Source: an uncultured Campylobacterales bacterium (GTDB lineage: Bacteria > Campylobacterota > Campylobacteria > Campylobacterales > Arcobacteraceae). From it: a stretch of 50,643 nucleotides of DNA. The notes under the pieces were generated by a model, which had not been told where the DNA came from, did no database searches, and saw only the letters and a program-made list of their open reading frames with translations. The stretch spans positions 1 to 50,643 of the forward strand of contig CAJQLJ010000020.1 of assembly GCA_905479135.1 (NCBI GenBank), in the 5' to 3' direction. The translations under genes were made by a program, and so were the position numbers. Below, in pieces: positions 20,812-31,714 of this stretch (within the stretch, counting starts at the first letter, position 1; each line of letters begins with the position of its first letter).

Positions 20812-21998
20812 GACATAGTATTATACTTTTTACCTTTTGATCTTAATAAAATAAAATATCCAAAAAGACCTGATAATATTGAGCCTATTAAAATAGCTAG
20901 TTTATCTGTGTATGCAAACATTGAAGAGTCTTCAAAAGCTAGTGAATCTACAAATAAACTCATAGTAAAACCTATTCCTGTAAGTACACTTATCCCATAT
21001 ACTTGTGTCCATGATGTATATTTGGGTAGTTTTGCAAAATTAAATTTTACTGCTAAATAAACAAATAAAAATACTCCTACTTGCTTACCTAAAAAAAGAC
21101 CTAAAATAATTCCTAAAGATACAGGATTAAAAACTTGACTAATTTCTAAAGTTCTTAAATCAATTCCTGCATTTACAAATGCAAAAATTGGTAAAATATA
21201 AAAAGCTACCCAAAAATGAATATAGTGTTGTAAGCTTTTTACAGGAGAGACTCGTTTTCTTTTGTGATTTATTACATTTAAAGGAATTGTAAAAGCTAAA
21301 ATAATTCCAGCTAAAGTTGCGTGAATACCAGATTTCAGTACAAAAACCCATAAAAGTAAGCCAATTAAAGCATAAACACTTACTCGTGTTATTTGCATTT
21401 TATTCATAATGATTAATATAATTATACAAATTAATGCAAAAAATAAAGAGCTAAGAGATAAACTTGAAGTGTAAAAAAATGCTATTATTAAAATAGCACC
21501 TAAATCATCGAATATTGCTAAAGCCATTAAAAATATTTTTAATGATGTTGGTACTTTTTTTCCTAAAAGGTAAACAATACCCAAAGCAAAAGCAATATCT
21601 GTAGCAGTTGGAATAGCCCAACCTCTTATAGCAAGTTCATTATCATAATTAAAAAAAACATAAATTAAAGCAGGTACTAACATACCGCCAATAGCAGCAA
21701 TACCAGGAAGCGCGATTTTTGAAAATGTAGATAAATGTCCAAGTAATACTTCTCTTTTTATCTCTAGACCAATAAGAAGAAAGAAGATAGCCATTAGTCC
21801 ATCATTTACCCAAAGAATTAATGGTTTTGATATTTCTAAAATAGTTCCTATTCTAAATTCAATAGTAGTTTGTAAGAAGTTATTATAAAATTCTGATAAA
21901 AATGTATTACTAAATATTAATGCAATCACAGTTACAAACATTAAAATAATACCTGAAGTTGACTCTTTTTGTAAAAAATTTCTAACTAAAACTTTCAT
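20808..21998 (-). CDS. nhaA: Na+/H+ antiporter NhaA
   Basis: WVNDGLMAIFFLLIGLEIKREVLLGHL, PTATDIAFALGI, FDDLGAILIIAFFYT. Confidence 0.97.
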   Translation of the reverse strand: MKVLVRNFLQKESTSGIILMFVTVIALIFSNTFLSEFYNNFLQTTIEFRIGTILEISKPLILWVNDGLMAIFFLLIGLEIKREVLLGHLSTFSKIALPGIAAIGGMLVPALIYVFFNYDNELAIRGWAIPTATDIAFALGIVYLLGKKVPTSLKIFLMALAIFDDLGAILIIAFFYTSSLSLSSLFFALICIIILIIMNKMQITRVSVYALIGLLLWVFVLKSGIHATLAGIILAFTIPLNVINHKRKRVSPVKSLQHYIHFWVAFYILPIFAFVNAGIDLRTLEISQVFNPVSLGIILGLFLGKQVGVFLFVYLAVKFNFAKLPKYTSWTQVYGISVLTGIGFTMSLFVDSLAFEDSSMFAYTDKLAILIGSILSGLFGYFILLRSKGKKYNTMS

Positions 21999-22071
21999 AA
22001 TATCTGCCTTTTAAAGCTTGATATAATTTTAGTATAATCTGCTTTATTTAAATATTAAAGCAGTTTAATAG

Positions 22072-23376
22072 TTAATGTCTAAGTTGATAAGTTATGTCAC
22101 CTGCTCCAACACCTAAAAATATACCTTCATCATAACTTTTTATAATTTTTTCATCTTTTATTAAGTCTATTCTACCATTAAATGAAGAAATTCTATCTGC
22201 AAAAATTGGATGATAAGCTGCAAACTCTTTTTCAAAGTCTATATCAATTTTTTGTTCACCAGGAATTGTCCAAATAGGCAAAATAATTAATTCATCACAT
22301 CTTCTAAAACATTTTTTGAAACCTTCAAGATTATCGCTTGTTCTAGAGTATTTATGAGGTTGCCATAATACAATTCTATTATTTAGATTTGTTAAGTTAT
22401 CATATAACTCAACTGACTTCATAGTAACTTCTATTTCCGTTGGATGATGAGCATAGTCATCAATTACAACAAATTTATCATTTGCTTGTACAACATCAAA
22501 TCTTTTTTTGATACCTTTATATTTTAAAAGGTTAGCTCTAATACTTTCAATGTCAAGTTCATTAAGTGCTGCTAAAATTGCTAAAGAAGCATCAACTGCA
22601 ATATGATACCCAAAACCCCAAACTTCAAATGTACCTAAATTTTTTAAATCAAATTTAGTACAAGGTTCCTTATCTTTTAATGTATAAGATAAGTTCTTAA
22701 TATCAATACTTGGATAAAGATAAGTTCCTTCTTCAATTTTTAATTTTTGGATATCTTTGTCTTCAGCATTTAATACTCTTCTTTTTGCAAGTGCGATAAA
22801 CCTTTCATATGATTCATAAAATTTATCATAATCATAATGATAATATTCCATATGTTCAGGTTCTGCATTTGTTACAATTGCACAGTAAGGATTTGAGAGT
22901 AAAAAAGATGCATCAGATTCATCTGCTTCAAAAGCAACTAAATCATTTACATATCTAAAGTTTGATCCAAAATCTTTTGAAATTGCACCAATTAAAGCTG
23001 AGCTTTGAAGTATGGAAGCTAAGATGGCAGTTGTCGTTGATTTACCATGAGCACCAGCAACACAATAATTTTTTTTATCACCTAAGACAATAGGTAAAGC
23101 TTCTTTTCTTGAAAGTGTTCTTATTTGTTTAACTCTGGCTTCAATTAATTCTGGATTTTCATCTGTTACGGCTGCTGAATATATTACTAAATCAAAATCA
23201 TTTTTAATATTAGAAGCTTCTTGAGGACATGAAACACAAATACCTTCATTTTGAAGCTCACTTGTAATTGGTGAATCTTTCATATCAGAACCACTAATTT
23301 CATGACCATCATTATTTAAAAATCGGGCTAATGCAGAAAGTCCTATTCCACCTATTCCTATAAAATGAACTTTCAT
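22072..23376 (-). CDS. murC: UDP-N-acetylmuramate--L-alanine ligase
   Basis: HFIGIGGIGLSALARFL, GAHGKSTTTAILASIL, DDYAHHPTEIE. Confidence 0.97.
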   Translation of the reverse strand: MKVHFIGIGGIGLSALARFLNNDGHEISGSDMKDSPITSELQNEGICVSCPQEASNIKNDFDLVIYSAAVTDENPELIEARVKQIRTLSRKEALPIVLGDKKNYCVAGAHGKSTTTAILASILQSSALIGAISKDFGSNFRYVNDLVAFEADESDASFLLSNPYCAIVTNAEPEHMEYYHYDYDKFYESYERFIALAKRRVLNAEDKDIQKLKIEEGTYLYPSIDIKNLSYTLKDKEPCTKFDLKNLGTFEVWGFGYHIAVDASLAILAALNELDIESIRANLLKYKGIKKRFDVVQANDKFVVIDDYAHHPTEIEVTMKSVELYDNLTNLNNRIVLWQPHKYSRTSDNLEGFKKCFRRCDELIILPIWTIPGEQKIDIDFEKEFAAYHPIFADRISSFNGRIDLIKDEKIIKSYDEGIFLGVGAGDITYQLRH

Positions 23377-23960
23377 TAACTTTCCAATAAATGTTTTAAA
23401 TTTTTATACTCTTTCTCTAATGTTTCTTTATTGTCATTTAAAAATCCATCTACATCGAACTTAAAATTCATAATAAAGTATCCATATTTCTCTTCAATAC
23501 ATTCTTTTTCATGATCAACACTAGTATCGTAAAAAAAGTCCAATTGAGTTTTTGTTGATAAAACAATCAATAATAGATTTAATGCTTTTTCCAATGGTTC
23601 ATCATCAATTATATTTGCTAAAACAAAAATCAACTCTTTTGCTCCATCAAAATTATCATATGACCATTTTTCTATTGCATGTTCAAAAAAAGCTCTTACA
23701 TAAAGTAGATTTTCATTTTCTAATTTTAATTTTTCATTTTTATTTACTATTTCTTCAACATTTTCAAAAGATGTTTTTAAAATCTCTTCGTAGAGTTTGT
23801 TAATATTTTCTTCTTCTAAATCTAAAATTAACATAGAATCTAATGTTTCATACATTACATTTATGTTTTTTTCTGCAATTGACTTAACTCTAGCCTCTTC
23901 TAAATACTTTAGAAAATCTGGATTTGTTCTTGCATCGTTTAATTGTGCTTTATCCATCAA
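23376..23960 (-). CDS. hypothetical acidic, alpha-helical protein between murC and dapC
   Basis: Long ORF overlapping both neighbours by a few nt (operon-like); no family recognised. Confidence 0.75.
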   Translation of the reverse strand: MMDKAQLNDARTNPDFLKYLEEARVKSIAEKNINVMYETLDSMLILDLEEENINKLYEEILKTSFENVEEIVNKNEKLKLENENLLYVRAFFEHAIEKWSYDNFDGAKELIFVLANIIDDEPLEKALNLLLIVLSTKTQLDFFYDTSVDHEKECIEEKYGYFIMNFKFDVDGFLNDNKETLEKEYKNLKHLLES

Positions 23961-25080
23961 TGAAATCCTTTAATCTTTTTAATACTTCTTCTGTTTTTTT
24001 TGCATTTTCAACTAGTGCAATTCTTACATAACCTTTTCCAATTCCATTTCTACCTAAAAAAGACCCTGGAAGCACTTTAATGTTTTTTTCTTTATATAAG
24101 TTTCTTGTAAATTTAATTTCATCATCAACTTCTAGCCAAATATAAAATGTTGCTTGAGGAGTTTCAATTCCAAGTATTTCACGTGCTAAATCAAAATTCT
24201 TTTTGTAAATACTTCTGAAATATTCCACATGACTTTCATCATTCCAAGCTGCTGCTGCTGCGTATTGTAAGGGAACAGGAGAAGCACATCCTATATAAGT
24301 TCTATATTGCATATAGTTTTTTAAAATATCTTCATCCCCTGCAATAAAACCACATCTTAAACCAGGGGCTGAACTTCTCTTTGAAATAGAGTTCATTACT
24401 AAAACATTTTTGAATTTATCATTTCCAACAAAAATACTAGCTTCTAAAAGTGAAGCTGGTTTATTATTGTCATCAAAATAAATTTCTGAATAACACTCAT
24501 CATTAATCAGTATAAAATCATATTTCAAAGCTTTTTGTACCCATGACCCTAACTCTTCTTTACTCATAGATGCAGACGTAGGATTATTTGGAAAGTTTAA
24601 TATAACTAAATCACATTTTATTAATTGATCTTCATCTAATTCTGCTTTGAAATTATTCTCTGAAGTTAAATCAATATGAATAACTTCAGCACGACTAGCT
24701 ATTGCTGCACCCTCATAAATTTGATAAAAAGGATTTGTAAAAGCCATAGTTGGGGTTTTTTTATCAAATAATGCAAATTGTGGAAAATTAAATAATACTT
24801 CTCTTGTTCCAAAAGTTGGAATAATTTGTGTATTATTTAAAGTAACATCAAACCTTTTATTTACAAAATTAATAATTGCATCTTTAAGCTCAGGAATTCC
24901 TGCAGAGGCAGGATACTTTTTTAGTAAAGTAGTTGATTCTTTTAAAGTTTCTTGTATAAAATCTGGTGTTTCAAACTTTGGTTCACCAATAGTTAATGCA
25001 GATAATTCATATTTTTCATTTGGAGTAATATCACTTAAAACTTCAGCCAATCTTTCAAAAGGGTATTTTTCAAAATTCAT
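23950..25080 (-). CDS. dapC: succinyldiaminopimelate transaminase (PLP aminotransferase)
   Basis: ALTIGEPKFETP, NFPNNPTSASMSKEE, NSISKRSSAPGLRCGF (PLP Lys). Confidence 0.85.
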   Translation of the reverse strand: MNFEKYPFERLAEVLSDITPNEKYELSALTIGEPKFETPDFIQETLKESTTLLKKYPASAGIPELKDAIINFVNKRFDVTLNNTQIIPTFGTREVLFNFPQFALFDKKTPTMAFTNPFYQIYEGAAIASRAEVIHIDLTSENNFKAELDEDQLIKCDLVILNFPNNPTSASMSKEELGSWVQKALKYDFILINDECYSEIYFDDNNKPASLLEASIFVGNDKFKNVLVMNSISKRSSAPGLRCGFIAGDEDILKNYMQYRTYIGCASPVPLQYAAAAAWNDESHVEYFRSIYKKNFDLAREILGIETPQATFYIWLEVDDEIKFTRNLYKEKNIKVLPGSFLGRNGIGKGYVRIALVENAKKTEEVLKRLKDFIDG

Positions 25081-25091
25081 TTTTTGTTTTC

Positions 25092-26525
25092 CTAATCTTT
25101 TTCTTCAACTATTGGAATTAATAATTGGTTATATTTATTCATATCAAAAGATATAAAATCTGTATTTGTATAAAAGAATTTCCATGAAAATCTTTTTTTA
25201 AGCATTTCTTCTTTTAGAGGTAAAATTTGAAGTATATTTTTCTCTTTTTTAAACTCTCTGATTGGATTTTTTGTATTTGATACTATTTCAATCTTTTCAT
25301 TAAATATTTTTGCTAAATTTTCAAAATGATCTAGTAACATAGTTTTATCTTCGTCTTCACCAATTGGATCTAAATCAAAAATTCTTGTTTTGGTTTTAAT
25401 TTGACTTGCAACATCAAATACTATAGGAGATATTTGTTCATAAGAATGTGTATCGTTTAATAAAACAACAGTTTGTTTTATAGATTTTAAATTCTCTTTT
25501 CCAAGTTTAAAGATAGGTACTTTAAAATCAAAGACCATATCTAAAGAGTTTTTTTCTTTAAACATTTCTTCAGTTAGAATTATCATTCCTATATCATACT
25601 TTCTAAAATCTTCTTTTAAAATTTTTTTAAAACCTTTATTTGAATAATCTATTCTAATAACAATACTATCAATGTTTTTTAATTTATCTTTTATATAATT
25701 CATAATAGCAGGAGTTGTTGGTCTTGTAAGTCTTATTATTAATTTATTATTCTTTAATCTTTGATTTAGTGTTTTAGCTTCATCAATAGTTTTTTTAACA
25801 CTTTCATCATTTTGTAAGTAAAGATCTAGATACAAATATATATTATGACCAAAAGGCATAGGAAATTGTCCTTGCGTTTTACCAATTGCATTATAAACTT
25901 GCATTAACACATAAGGTTTTCCAATAACTAAGATTATATCATTAGGCTTTAGAACTAAAGATGGTTTTATATTTACTAATTGTTGATTTCTATAAAGAGC
26001 AAAAATTTTCCATTCTTTTTGTTCAATTGAACCTAAATACCTATATGCATAGGAACTTCCAAAAGGAACTCGGATTTCCATAATCTCACCCTGTTTTAAA
26101 CCAATATTTTGAGCAATAACAGGAATATTAGGGAGTCTTTCAACCATACCATTTGCTAAAACTTCAATACCTTTATAAACATTAATATATTGATCCTTAT
26201 AATCTAAGCCCCAATAATCTAATACTGTAATCTGTAAATTTTGCTTATGACTTCTAATATTCTTAGTTACATTAATCATTTCATCTTTTGAATTAAGAGC
26301 GATTAATACTTCAGTATGAATATTTTTATCTAAAACCATAGCAAGTTTTGATTTTGATGTTGGATCAAATTTATAAAAAGTAAAATTTGAAGGCTTTTGA
26401 ACAGGAAGGATAACATCACTCATGTATATAACATCATATGCATTATCACTAGTATTTGCTTCTACGATTCTGTGCATTAATTTTTTTGCAACAATACCGT
26501 CTAAAATAATCAAGATTTTTTTCAT
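25092..26525 (-). CDS. soluble RCK (TrkA-C)-domain protein, COG3400-like
   Basis: RCK-type regions (KILIILDGIVAKKLMHRI; LKQGEIMEIRVPFGSSYAYRYLG...LKPNDIILVIGKP); no TM segment visible. Confidence 0.7.
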   Translation of the reverse strand: MKKILIILDGIVAKKLMHRIVEANTSDNAYDVIYMSDVILPVQKPSNFTFYKFDPTSKSKLAMVLDKNIHTEVLIALNSKDEMINVTKNIRSHKQNLQITVLDYWGLDYKDQYINVYKGIEVLANGMVERLPNIPVIAQNIGLKQGEIMEIRVPFGSSYAYRYLGSIEQKEWKIFALYRNQQLVNIKPSLVLKPNDIILVIGKPYVLMQVYNAIGKTQGQFPMPFGHNIYLYLDLYLQNDESVKKTIDEAKTLNQRLKNNKLIIRLTRPTTPAIMNYIKDKLKNIDSIVIRIDYSNKGFKKILKEDFRKYDIGMIILTEEMFKEKNSLDMVFDFKVPIFKLGKENLKSIKQTVVLLNDTHSYEQISPIVFDVASQIKTKTRIFDLDPIGEDEDKTMLLDHFENLAKIFNEKIEIVSNTKNPIREFKKEKNILQILPLKEEMLKKRFSWKFFYTNTDFISFDMNKYNQLLIPIVEEKD

Positions 26526-26636
26526 ATTTTTATTATATCTTTTTAAAATTAATAACAGCAGAAATAAAACAAATTTTATACTAGTTCACACCTAAATAGC
26601 TTTCAGATAAGATTTAATATATTAATCTAATTTAGC

Positions 26637-26642
26637 TATAAT
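26637..26642 (+). promoter_or_regulatory. -10-like element upstream of tgt
   Basis: TATAAT in TTTAGCTATAATAATTT, 34 nt upstream of the tgt start. Confidence 0.5.
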
Positions 26643-26676
26643 AATTTTAATTTAAAGAAAGGTTACTATAAATTTA

Positions 26677-27798
26677 ATGGAATTTAAAATAGACGCTACA
26701 TCACATCACAAAGCTAGAGCTTGTACAATAAAAACAGCTCATAGTACAATTCAAACACCTGTATTTATGCCAGTAGGAACTCAAGGAACAGTAAAAACTC
26801 TTGATGCAAATGATATGTTAGAAATGGGTGCAAAAATCATCTTAGGTAATACATACCATTTATACTTGCGACCAGGAAGTAAAATAGTTAAAAAATTTGG
26901 AGGACTTCACGGCTTTTCAAAATTTCCTAACTCTTTTCTAACAGATTCAGGAGGATTCCAAGCTTTCTCTCTTAGTAAAAATACTAAACAGCATGAAGAT
27001 GGAATTATGTTTAAATCACATATTGATGGAAGTAAGCACTTCTTTACACCAAAAAGTGTACTTGATACACAATATGATCTAGGTTCAGATATTATGATGA
27101 TATTAGATGATTTGGTTGCATTACCAAACACAGATGAAAGAATTGAGAAATCAATTCAAAGAACAACTGCATGGGCACAAGAAGCAATAGATTATCATAA
27201 AAGCCAACAAGCTAAAGGTATCGGAGTTAATCAAAATATTTTTGCAATTATTCAAGGTGGAACTAGTAAAAAATATAGAGAAATGAGTGCAAAGCAATTA
27301 TGTGCGATGGAAGACTATGATGGTTTTGCAATTGGTGGACTAAGTGTAGGAGAACCAAATGCAGATATGTATGAAACTGTTGAATGGACAACTGAATTTA
27401 TGCCAAAAGATAAACCACGTTATTTAATGGGTGTAGGAACTCCTGAAGATTTGATTGAAAATATTGAGCGTGGTGTTGATATGTTTGATTGTGTAATGCC
27501 TACAAGAAACGCAAGAAACGGAACACTTTTTACATCATTTGGAAGAATAAATGTAAGAAATGCTGTTTTTAAAGAAGATATGGGACCAATTGATCCTTTA
27601 TGTGATTGTTATACATGTAAAAACTTTTCAAGAGGATATTTGAATCACCTTTATAGAGCGGGAGAAATGACATACTTTAGATTGGGTTCAATGCATAATA
27701 TTCATTACTATCTAAGCTTAATGACTAAAGCTAGAGAAGCAATTTTAGCTGATAAGTGGATTGAATTTAAAGAAGATTTTTACGCAAAAAGATCATAA
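26677..27798 (+). CDS. tgt: queuine tRNA-ribosyltransferase
   Basis: [51 protein letters not shown] zinc site. Confidence 0.98.
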   Translation: MEFKIDATSHHKARACTIKTAHSTIQTPVFMPVGTQGTVKTLDANDMLEMGAKIILGNTYHLYLRPGSKIVKKFGGLHGFSKFPNSFLTDSGGFQAFSLSKNTKQHEDGIMFKSHIDGSKHFFTPKSVLDTQYDLGSDIMMILDDLVALPNTDERIEKSIQRTTAWAQEAIDYHKSQQAKGIGVNQNIFAIIQGGTSKKYREMSAKQLCAMEDYDGFAIGGLSVGEPNADMYETVEWTTEFMPKDKPRYLMGVGTPEDLIENIERGVDMFDCVMPTRNARNGTLFTSFGRINVRNAVFKEDMGPIDPLCDCYTCKNFSRGYLNHLYRAGEMTYFRLGSMHNIHYYLSLMTKAREAILADKWIEFKEDFYAKRS

Positions 27799-27872
27799 TA
27801 AAAAACAAGATTAAAAGAAGGTTTTTTTAATTTTATGTTAAAATAAAAATATTAGAAATTATAAGGATAAAT

Positions 27873-28163
27873 ATGACTGTTGATGATAACTTAATTGCAA
27901 AACTATCAAAACTATCTAGTTTAGAAATAGATGAGTCAAAAAAAGAGAATTTAAAAGCAGAACTTGCTGATATTATTAATTTTGTTGAAAATTTGGAAGA
28001 AATTGATGTATCGGGAATAGAAGCGACATTTAGTACTATTGAGGGTGGAAGTCCATTAAGAGAAGATATTTCTAAGCAAGATTTAGAGCTTTCAGAGCAT
28101 ATCTTAAAAAATGCACCTAAAAGTGAAAATGGATACTTTGTAGTACCAAAAATCATAGAATAG
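27873..28163 (+). CDS. gatC: Asp-tRNA(Asn)/Glu-tRNA(Gln) amidotransferase subunit C
   Basis: LIAKLSKLSSLEIDESKKENLKAELADIINFVENLEEIDVSGIEAT...PLREDI. Confidence 0.92.
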   Translation: MTVDDNLIAKLSKLSSLEIDESKKENLKAELADIINFVENLEEIDVSGIEATFSTIEGGSPLREDISKQDLELSEHILKNAPKSENGYFVVPKIIE

Positions 28164-28170
28164 GAAGAAT

Positions 28171-28512
28171 ATGTTAAAGGTTTATGGAATAAAAACTTGT
28201 GATTCTGTTAGAAAAGCCTTAAGGTTTTTTAAGGACAACGAAATAGAAATTGAATTTTTTGATTTTAAAAAAGAATCACCAAGTTCAGAGCTAATAGATT
28301 CATGGGTAGAAAAGTCAGATTTAAATTTACTATTTAATTCAAGAGGAACTAAATATAGAACCTTAAAATTAAAAGAGTTAAATTTAGATGATAATGGAAA
28401 AATACAGTGGTTAAAAAAAGAACCTATGCTTTTTAAAAGACCTGTAATTGAATATAATGGAAAAGTTTTAATAGCATTTAATGAAGATATTTATAAAGAA
28501 ACTTTTTTATAA
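28171..28512 (+). CDS. ArsC/Spx family protein
   Basis: MLKVYGIKTCDSVRKALRFFKDNEIEIEFFDFKKE, FNSRGTKYR, KRPVIEYNGKVLIAFNE. Confidence 0.88.
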   Translation: MLKVYGIKTCDSVRKALRFFKDNEIEIEFFDFKKESPSSELIDSWVEKSDLNLLFNSRGTKYRTLKLKELNLDDNGKIQWLKKEPMLFKRPVIEYNGKVLIAFNEDIYKETFL

Positions 28513-28535
28513 ATGATTTAAATAAGTACTAAAGA

Positions 28536-28573
28536 TAAAAAAGGGAGATAGTTTTAACTATCTCCCTTTTTTT
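28536..28573. terminator. bidirectional rho-independent terminator
   Basis: AAAAAAGGGAGATAG-TTTTAA-CTATCTCCCTTTTTTT between convergent genes. Confidence 0.92.
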
Positions 28574-28600
28574 GTACTAAATATTTCACTTATATAGAAG

Positions 28601-29965
28601 TTATACAATTAAATCTTTTCTAGCTTCTTTAAGTGTATCTGCAATCATAAATGATAATTCTAAAGCTTGATCTGCATTTAATCTTGGATCACATTGAGTA
28701 TGATATCTTGAAGCTAATCCTTCAGTTGTAATTCCTGAACTTGCACTTCCTGTACACTCAGTTACATCTTGACCTGTCATTTCTAAATGTATACCACCTG
28801 CATATGTACCTTCAGATTTATGGATTTGAAAAAATTGCTTAACTTCACTTAATATTGCTTCAAAATCTCTTGTTTTATAACCATTATCAGCTTTAATAGT
28901 ATTTCCATGCATTGGGTCACATGACCATAATACATTTTTACCTTCTCTTTTTACTCTTTCAAGAAGCTTTGGATAAAAATCTCCTACTTTATTTGCACCC
29001 ATTCGTACAATTAGATTAAGTCTACCTGCTTCATTTTCTGGATTTAAAGTATCGATTAATTGAATTAATTCATCTTCTTTCATAGATGGACCTACTTTAC
29101 ATCCTATTGGATTTTTAATTCCTCTAAAGTATTCAATATGTGCATCTTTTAAATCTCTAGTTCTATCACCTATCCATAACATATGTGCAGCACAATTGTA
29201 CCAATCCCCTGTTATTGAATCTTTTCTAGTTAATGCCTGTTCATAATTTAATAATAAGGCTTCATGAGAAGTAAATAAATTTGTTTGTGCTAAGTTAGGT
29301 GTAGTTTCACTTGTAATTCCACACGCTTTCATAAAATTAAGTGCTTCTGTAATTTTTGAAGATACCTCATCATATTTTTCACCTAAAGTATTATCATTTA
29401 CAAAGTCAGTATTCCATAAGTGTACTTGATTTAAATCAGCCATTCCACCACGAGAAAATGCACGAAGCAAGTTCATTGTTGCAGCACTTTGATTATATGC
29501 TTTTAACAATTTCTTTGGTTTAGCAGCTCTTGATTTTTCATTAAAATCAATATCATTAATAATATCACCTCTATATGATGGTAGTGATATTCCATTAACT
29601 TCTTCAAAATCAGAAGATCTAGGTTTTGCAAATTGTCCAGCAACTCGTCCAACTTTTACAACAGGACATCCACCTGAAAAAGTCAAAACAACTGACATTT
29701 GCATCATAACTTTAAATAAATTTTTTATGTTGTTAGCATCAAAAGAAGCAAATGATTCAGCACAATCTCCACCTTGAAGTAAAAAAGCTTTACCATTTAC
29801 AACATCAGCTAATTGATTTTTTAAATTTAAAGCTTCACCTGCAAATATAAGTGGAGGATAAGATCCCAATTCTTTTTCAACTTTTTTTAACTTTTCTTGA
29901 TCTGCATAAGTTGGTTGTTGTTTTATTGGAAAATCTCTCCAGCTATTTGCTTGCCACTTCTTCAT
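28601..29965 (-). CDS. class II 3-deoxy-7-phosphoheptulonate synthase
   Basis: [49 protein letters not shown] (plant-type/class II DAHPS). Confidence 0.95.
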   Translation of the reverse strand: MKKWQANSWRDFPIKQQPTYADQEKLKKVEKELGSYPPLIFAGEALNLKNQLADVVNGKAFLLQGGDCAESFASFDANNIKNLFKVMMQMSVVLTFSGGCPVVKVGRVAGQFAKPRSSDFEEVNGISLPSYRGDIINDIDFNEKSRAAKPKKLLKAYNQSAATMNLLRAFSRGGMADLNQVHLWNTDFVNDNTLGEKYDEVSSKITEALNFMKACGITSETTPNLAQTNLFTSHEALLLNYEQALTRKDSITGDWYNCAAHMLWIGDRTRDLKDAHIEYFRGIKNPIGCKVGPSMKEDELIQLIDTLNPENEAGRLNLIVRMGANKVGDFYPKLLERVKREGKNVLWSCDPMHGNTIKADNGYKTRDFEAILSEVKQFFQIHKSEGTYAGGIHLEMTGQDVTECTGSASSGITTEGLASRYHTQCDPRLNADQALELSFMIADTLKEARKDLIV

Positions 29966-30010
29966 TTCTTGCCTTTTTCTTGTATTTTTAAAATATTATC
30001 TTATTTTTAC

Positions 30011-31003
30011 TTAGTTAATTAACTTTGCTAATAAATCTTTAAATGAAACTTTAAATGAATCCAAACCTTGTGTTAACAAATCATTGTATATTTTTTCAAT
30101 GTTAATATTCTTTTTTTCTAAATTTTGAAAATACTCATTACACTCATCTTCACTTATTATTTCTGTTTCTTCTTTAATTCCATCTTTTACCCAATCATCA
30201 ATAGTTGATAAAGGAGCTGTATTTACCGAATTTGGAAAAATTAAATTATCAATATAATAACTTGGAGATAATTCGTTTCCTTTTACACCTGTACTTGCAA
30301 ACAATGTTCTAATATTTGTATTATTAAACTTATTAATTTCATAATAACACTTAATTGCGTTTATAATTCCTAATTTAGAAGTTTCTAAACCTTTACTTAT
30401 AAATTCACCATCACACATTCTATCAAATCTAGAAACAAAAACTGATATTACTGCTTTAATATCTTTATTTGAATCTTTTATTCCTTCGTTTAAGGCTTCT
30501 GCACATTTAATAGCTTGAGCAGGTGAAAAGATTAATGTCGCATTTACATGAATACCTTTAGAAGTTAATTCTTTCATTGCAATATAACCAGCTTCTGTAG
30601 CAGGAACTTTAATCATAACATTTTCAGCACTAATTGAAGAGTGTAGTCTTAATCCTTCCTCAATTGTACCTTTTGCATCATCACATAATAAAGGATCCAC
30701 TTCAATAGAAATAAATCCATCGTCTGTATTTTCTTTATGTAAAGGATAAAGTATTTCAGCAGCCCTTTTAATATCTGTAAGGGCTAATTCTTCATATATA
30801 GTCTTTGCATTATTTGCTTGTAACATATCAAGTTGTTGTTTGTATGCAACGGAGTTAGAAATTGATGATTCAAAAATTGCTGGGTTTGATGTAGCACCTT
30901 GAATTGTTTTATCTTCTAATATCTCTTGGAATCTGTTTTCTAAAAAATCTCTTTCTATAAAATCACACCATAAAGAGTAATTAATATCTTCTTTTAAACT
31001 CAT
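30011..31003 (-). CDS. tal: transaldolase
   Basis: GATSNPAIFESSIS, SIEVDP, MIKVPATEAGYIAMKEL, GIHVNATLIFS. Confidence 0.95.
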   Translation of the reverse strand: MSLKEDINYSLWCDFIERDFLENRFQEILEDKTIQGATSNPAIFESSISNSVAYKQQLDMLQANNAKTIYEELALTDIKRAAEILYPLHKENTDDGFISIEVDPLLCDDAKGTIEEGLRLHSSISAENVMIKVPATEAGYIAMKELTSKGIHVNATLIFSPAQAIKCAEALNEGIKDSNKDIKAVISVFVSRFDRMCDGEFISKGLETSKLGIINAIKCYYEINKFNNTNIRTLFASTGVKGNELSPSYYIDNLIFPNSVNTAPLSTIDDWVKDGIKEETEIISEDECNEYFQNLEKKNINIEKIYNDLLTQGLDSFKVSFKDLLAKLIN

Positions 31004-31012
31004 CTATTTTCC

Positions 31013-31633
31013 TTATATCTTTTCTAATATTTTTGTTAAGTCTTTTTCATCTATAATAATATTTGCTTCTTTTTTTAATACAGCTCTTGCACAAAATGCA
31101 ATTCTTGTATCAGCGTGAGCAAACATAGATAAATCATTAGCTCCATCACCACATACTAAAGTATCTGCACGTGTTACTCCTAATAATGATTGAAGTCTTT
31201 GAATCATATCGCCTTTTGAGTGAGAGAACATCATGTCTCCACCAACAAGACCTGTTAAAACTCCATTTTTTTCATGTAGTATATTTGAAAAGTCTGCATC
31301 AAGACCTAATATATCTTTAGCAGGACTAGTACCTATTCTAAAACCACCTGAAAAACATACAACTTTATAACCTTTTGCTTTTAAAGCTGGAATCAATTCT
31401 TTTGCTCCTGGCATCAAAGGTAAGTTTTTACAAATATCAACAGCTTTTTGATATTCTAAACCCTTTAATAGGCCTACTCTTGTAGTTAAAGATTCAAAAA
31501 AATCAAGTCGTCCTGACATAGCTTCTTCTGTTATATGTGCAACTTCTTGTCCTATTCCTAACTCATCTGCTAGAAAGTCAATTGTCTCTCCATCCATAAG
31601 TGTTGAATCAAAATCAAAAACAGCTAATTTCAT
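31013..31633 (-). CDS. serB: phosphoserine phosphatase
   Basis: FDFDSTLMDGETID, VCFSGGFRI, VCGDGANDLSMF (HAD motifs). Confidence 0.94.
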   Translation of the reverse strand: MKLAVFDFDSTLMDGETIDFLADELGIGQEVAHITEEAMSGRLDFFESLTTRVGLLKGLEYQKAVDICKNLPLMPGAKELIPALKAKGYKVVCFSGGFRIGTSPAKDILGLDADFSNILHEKNGVLTGLVGGDMMFSHSKGDMIQRLQSLLGVTRADTLVCGDGANDLSMFAHADTRIAFCARAVLKKEANIIIDEKDLTKILEKI

Positions 31634-31714
31634 TAATTTTCCCTAATTTTAGTCTTTTAAGGATATAATATTATCTAAATTAAACTAAATATACGAAAAG
31701 GATTGTTTTTCACT

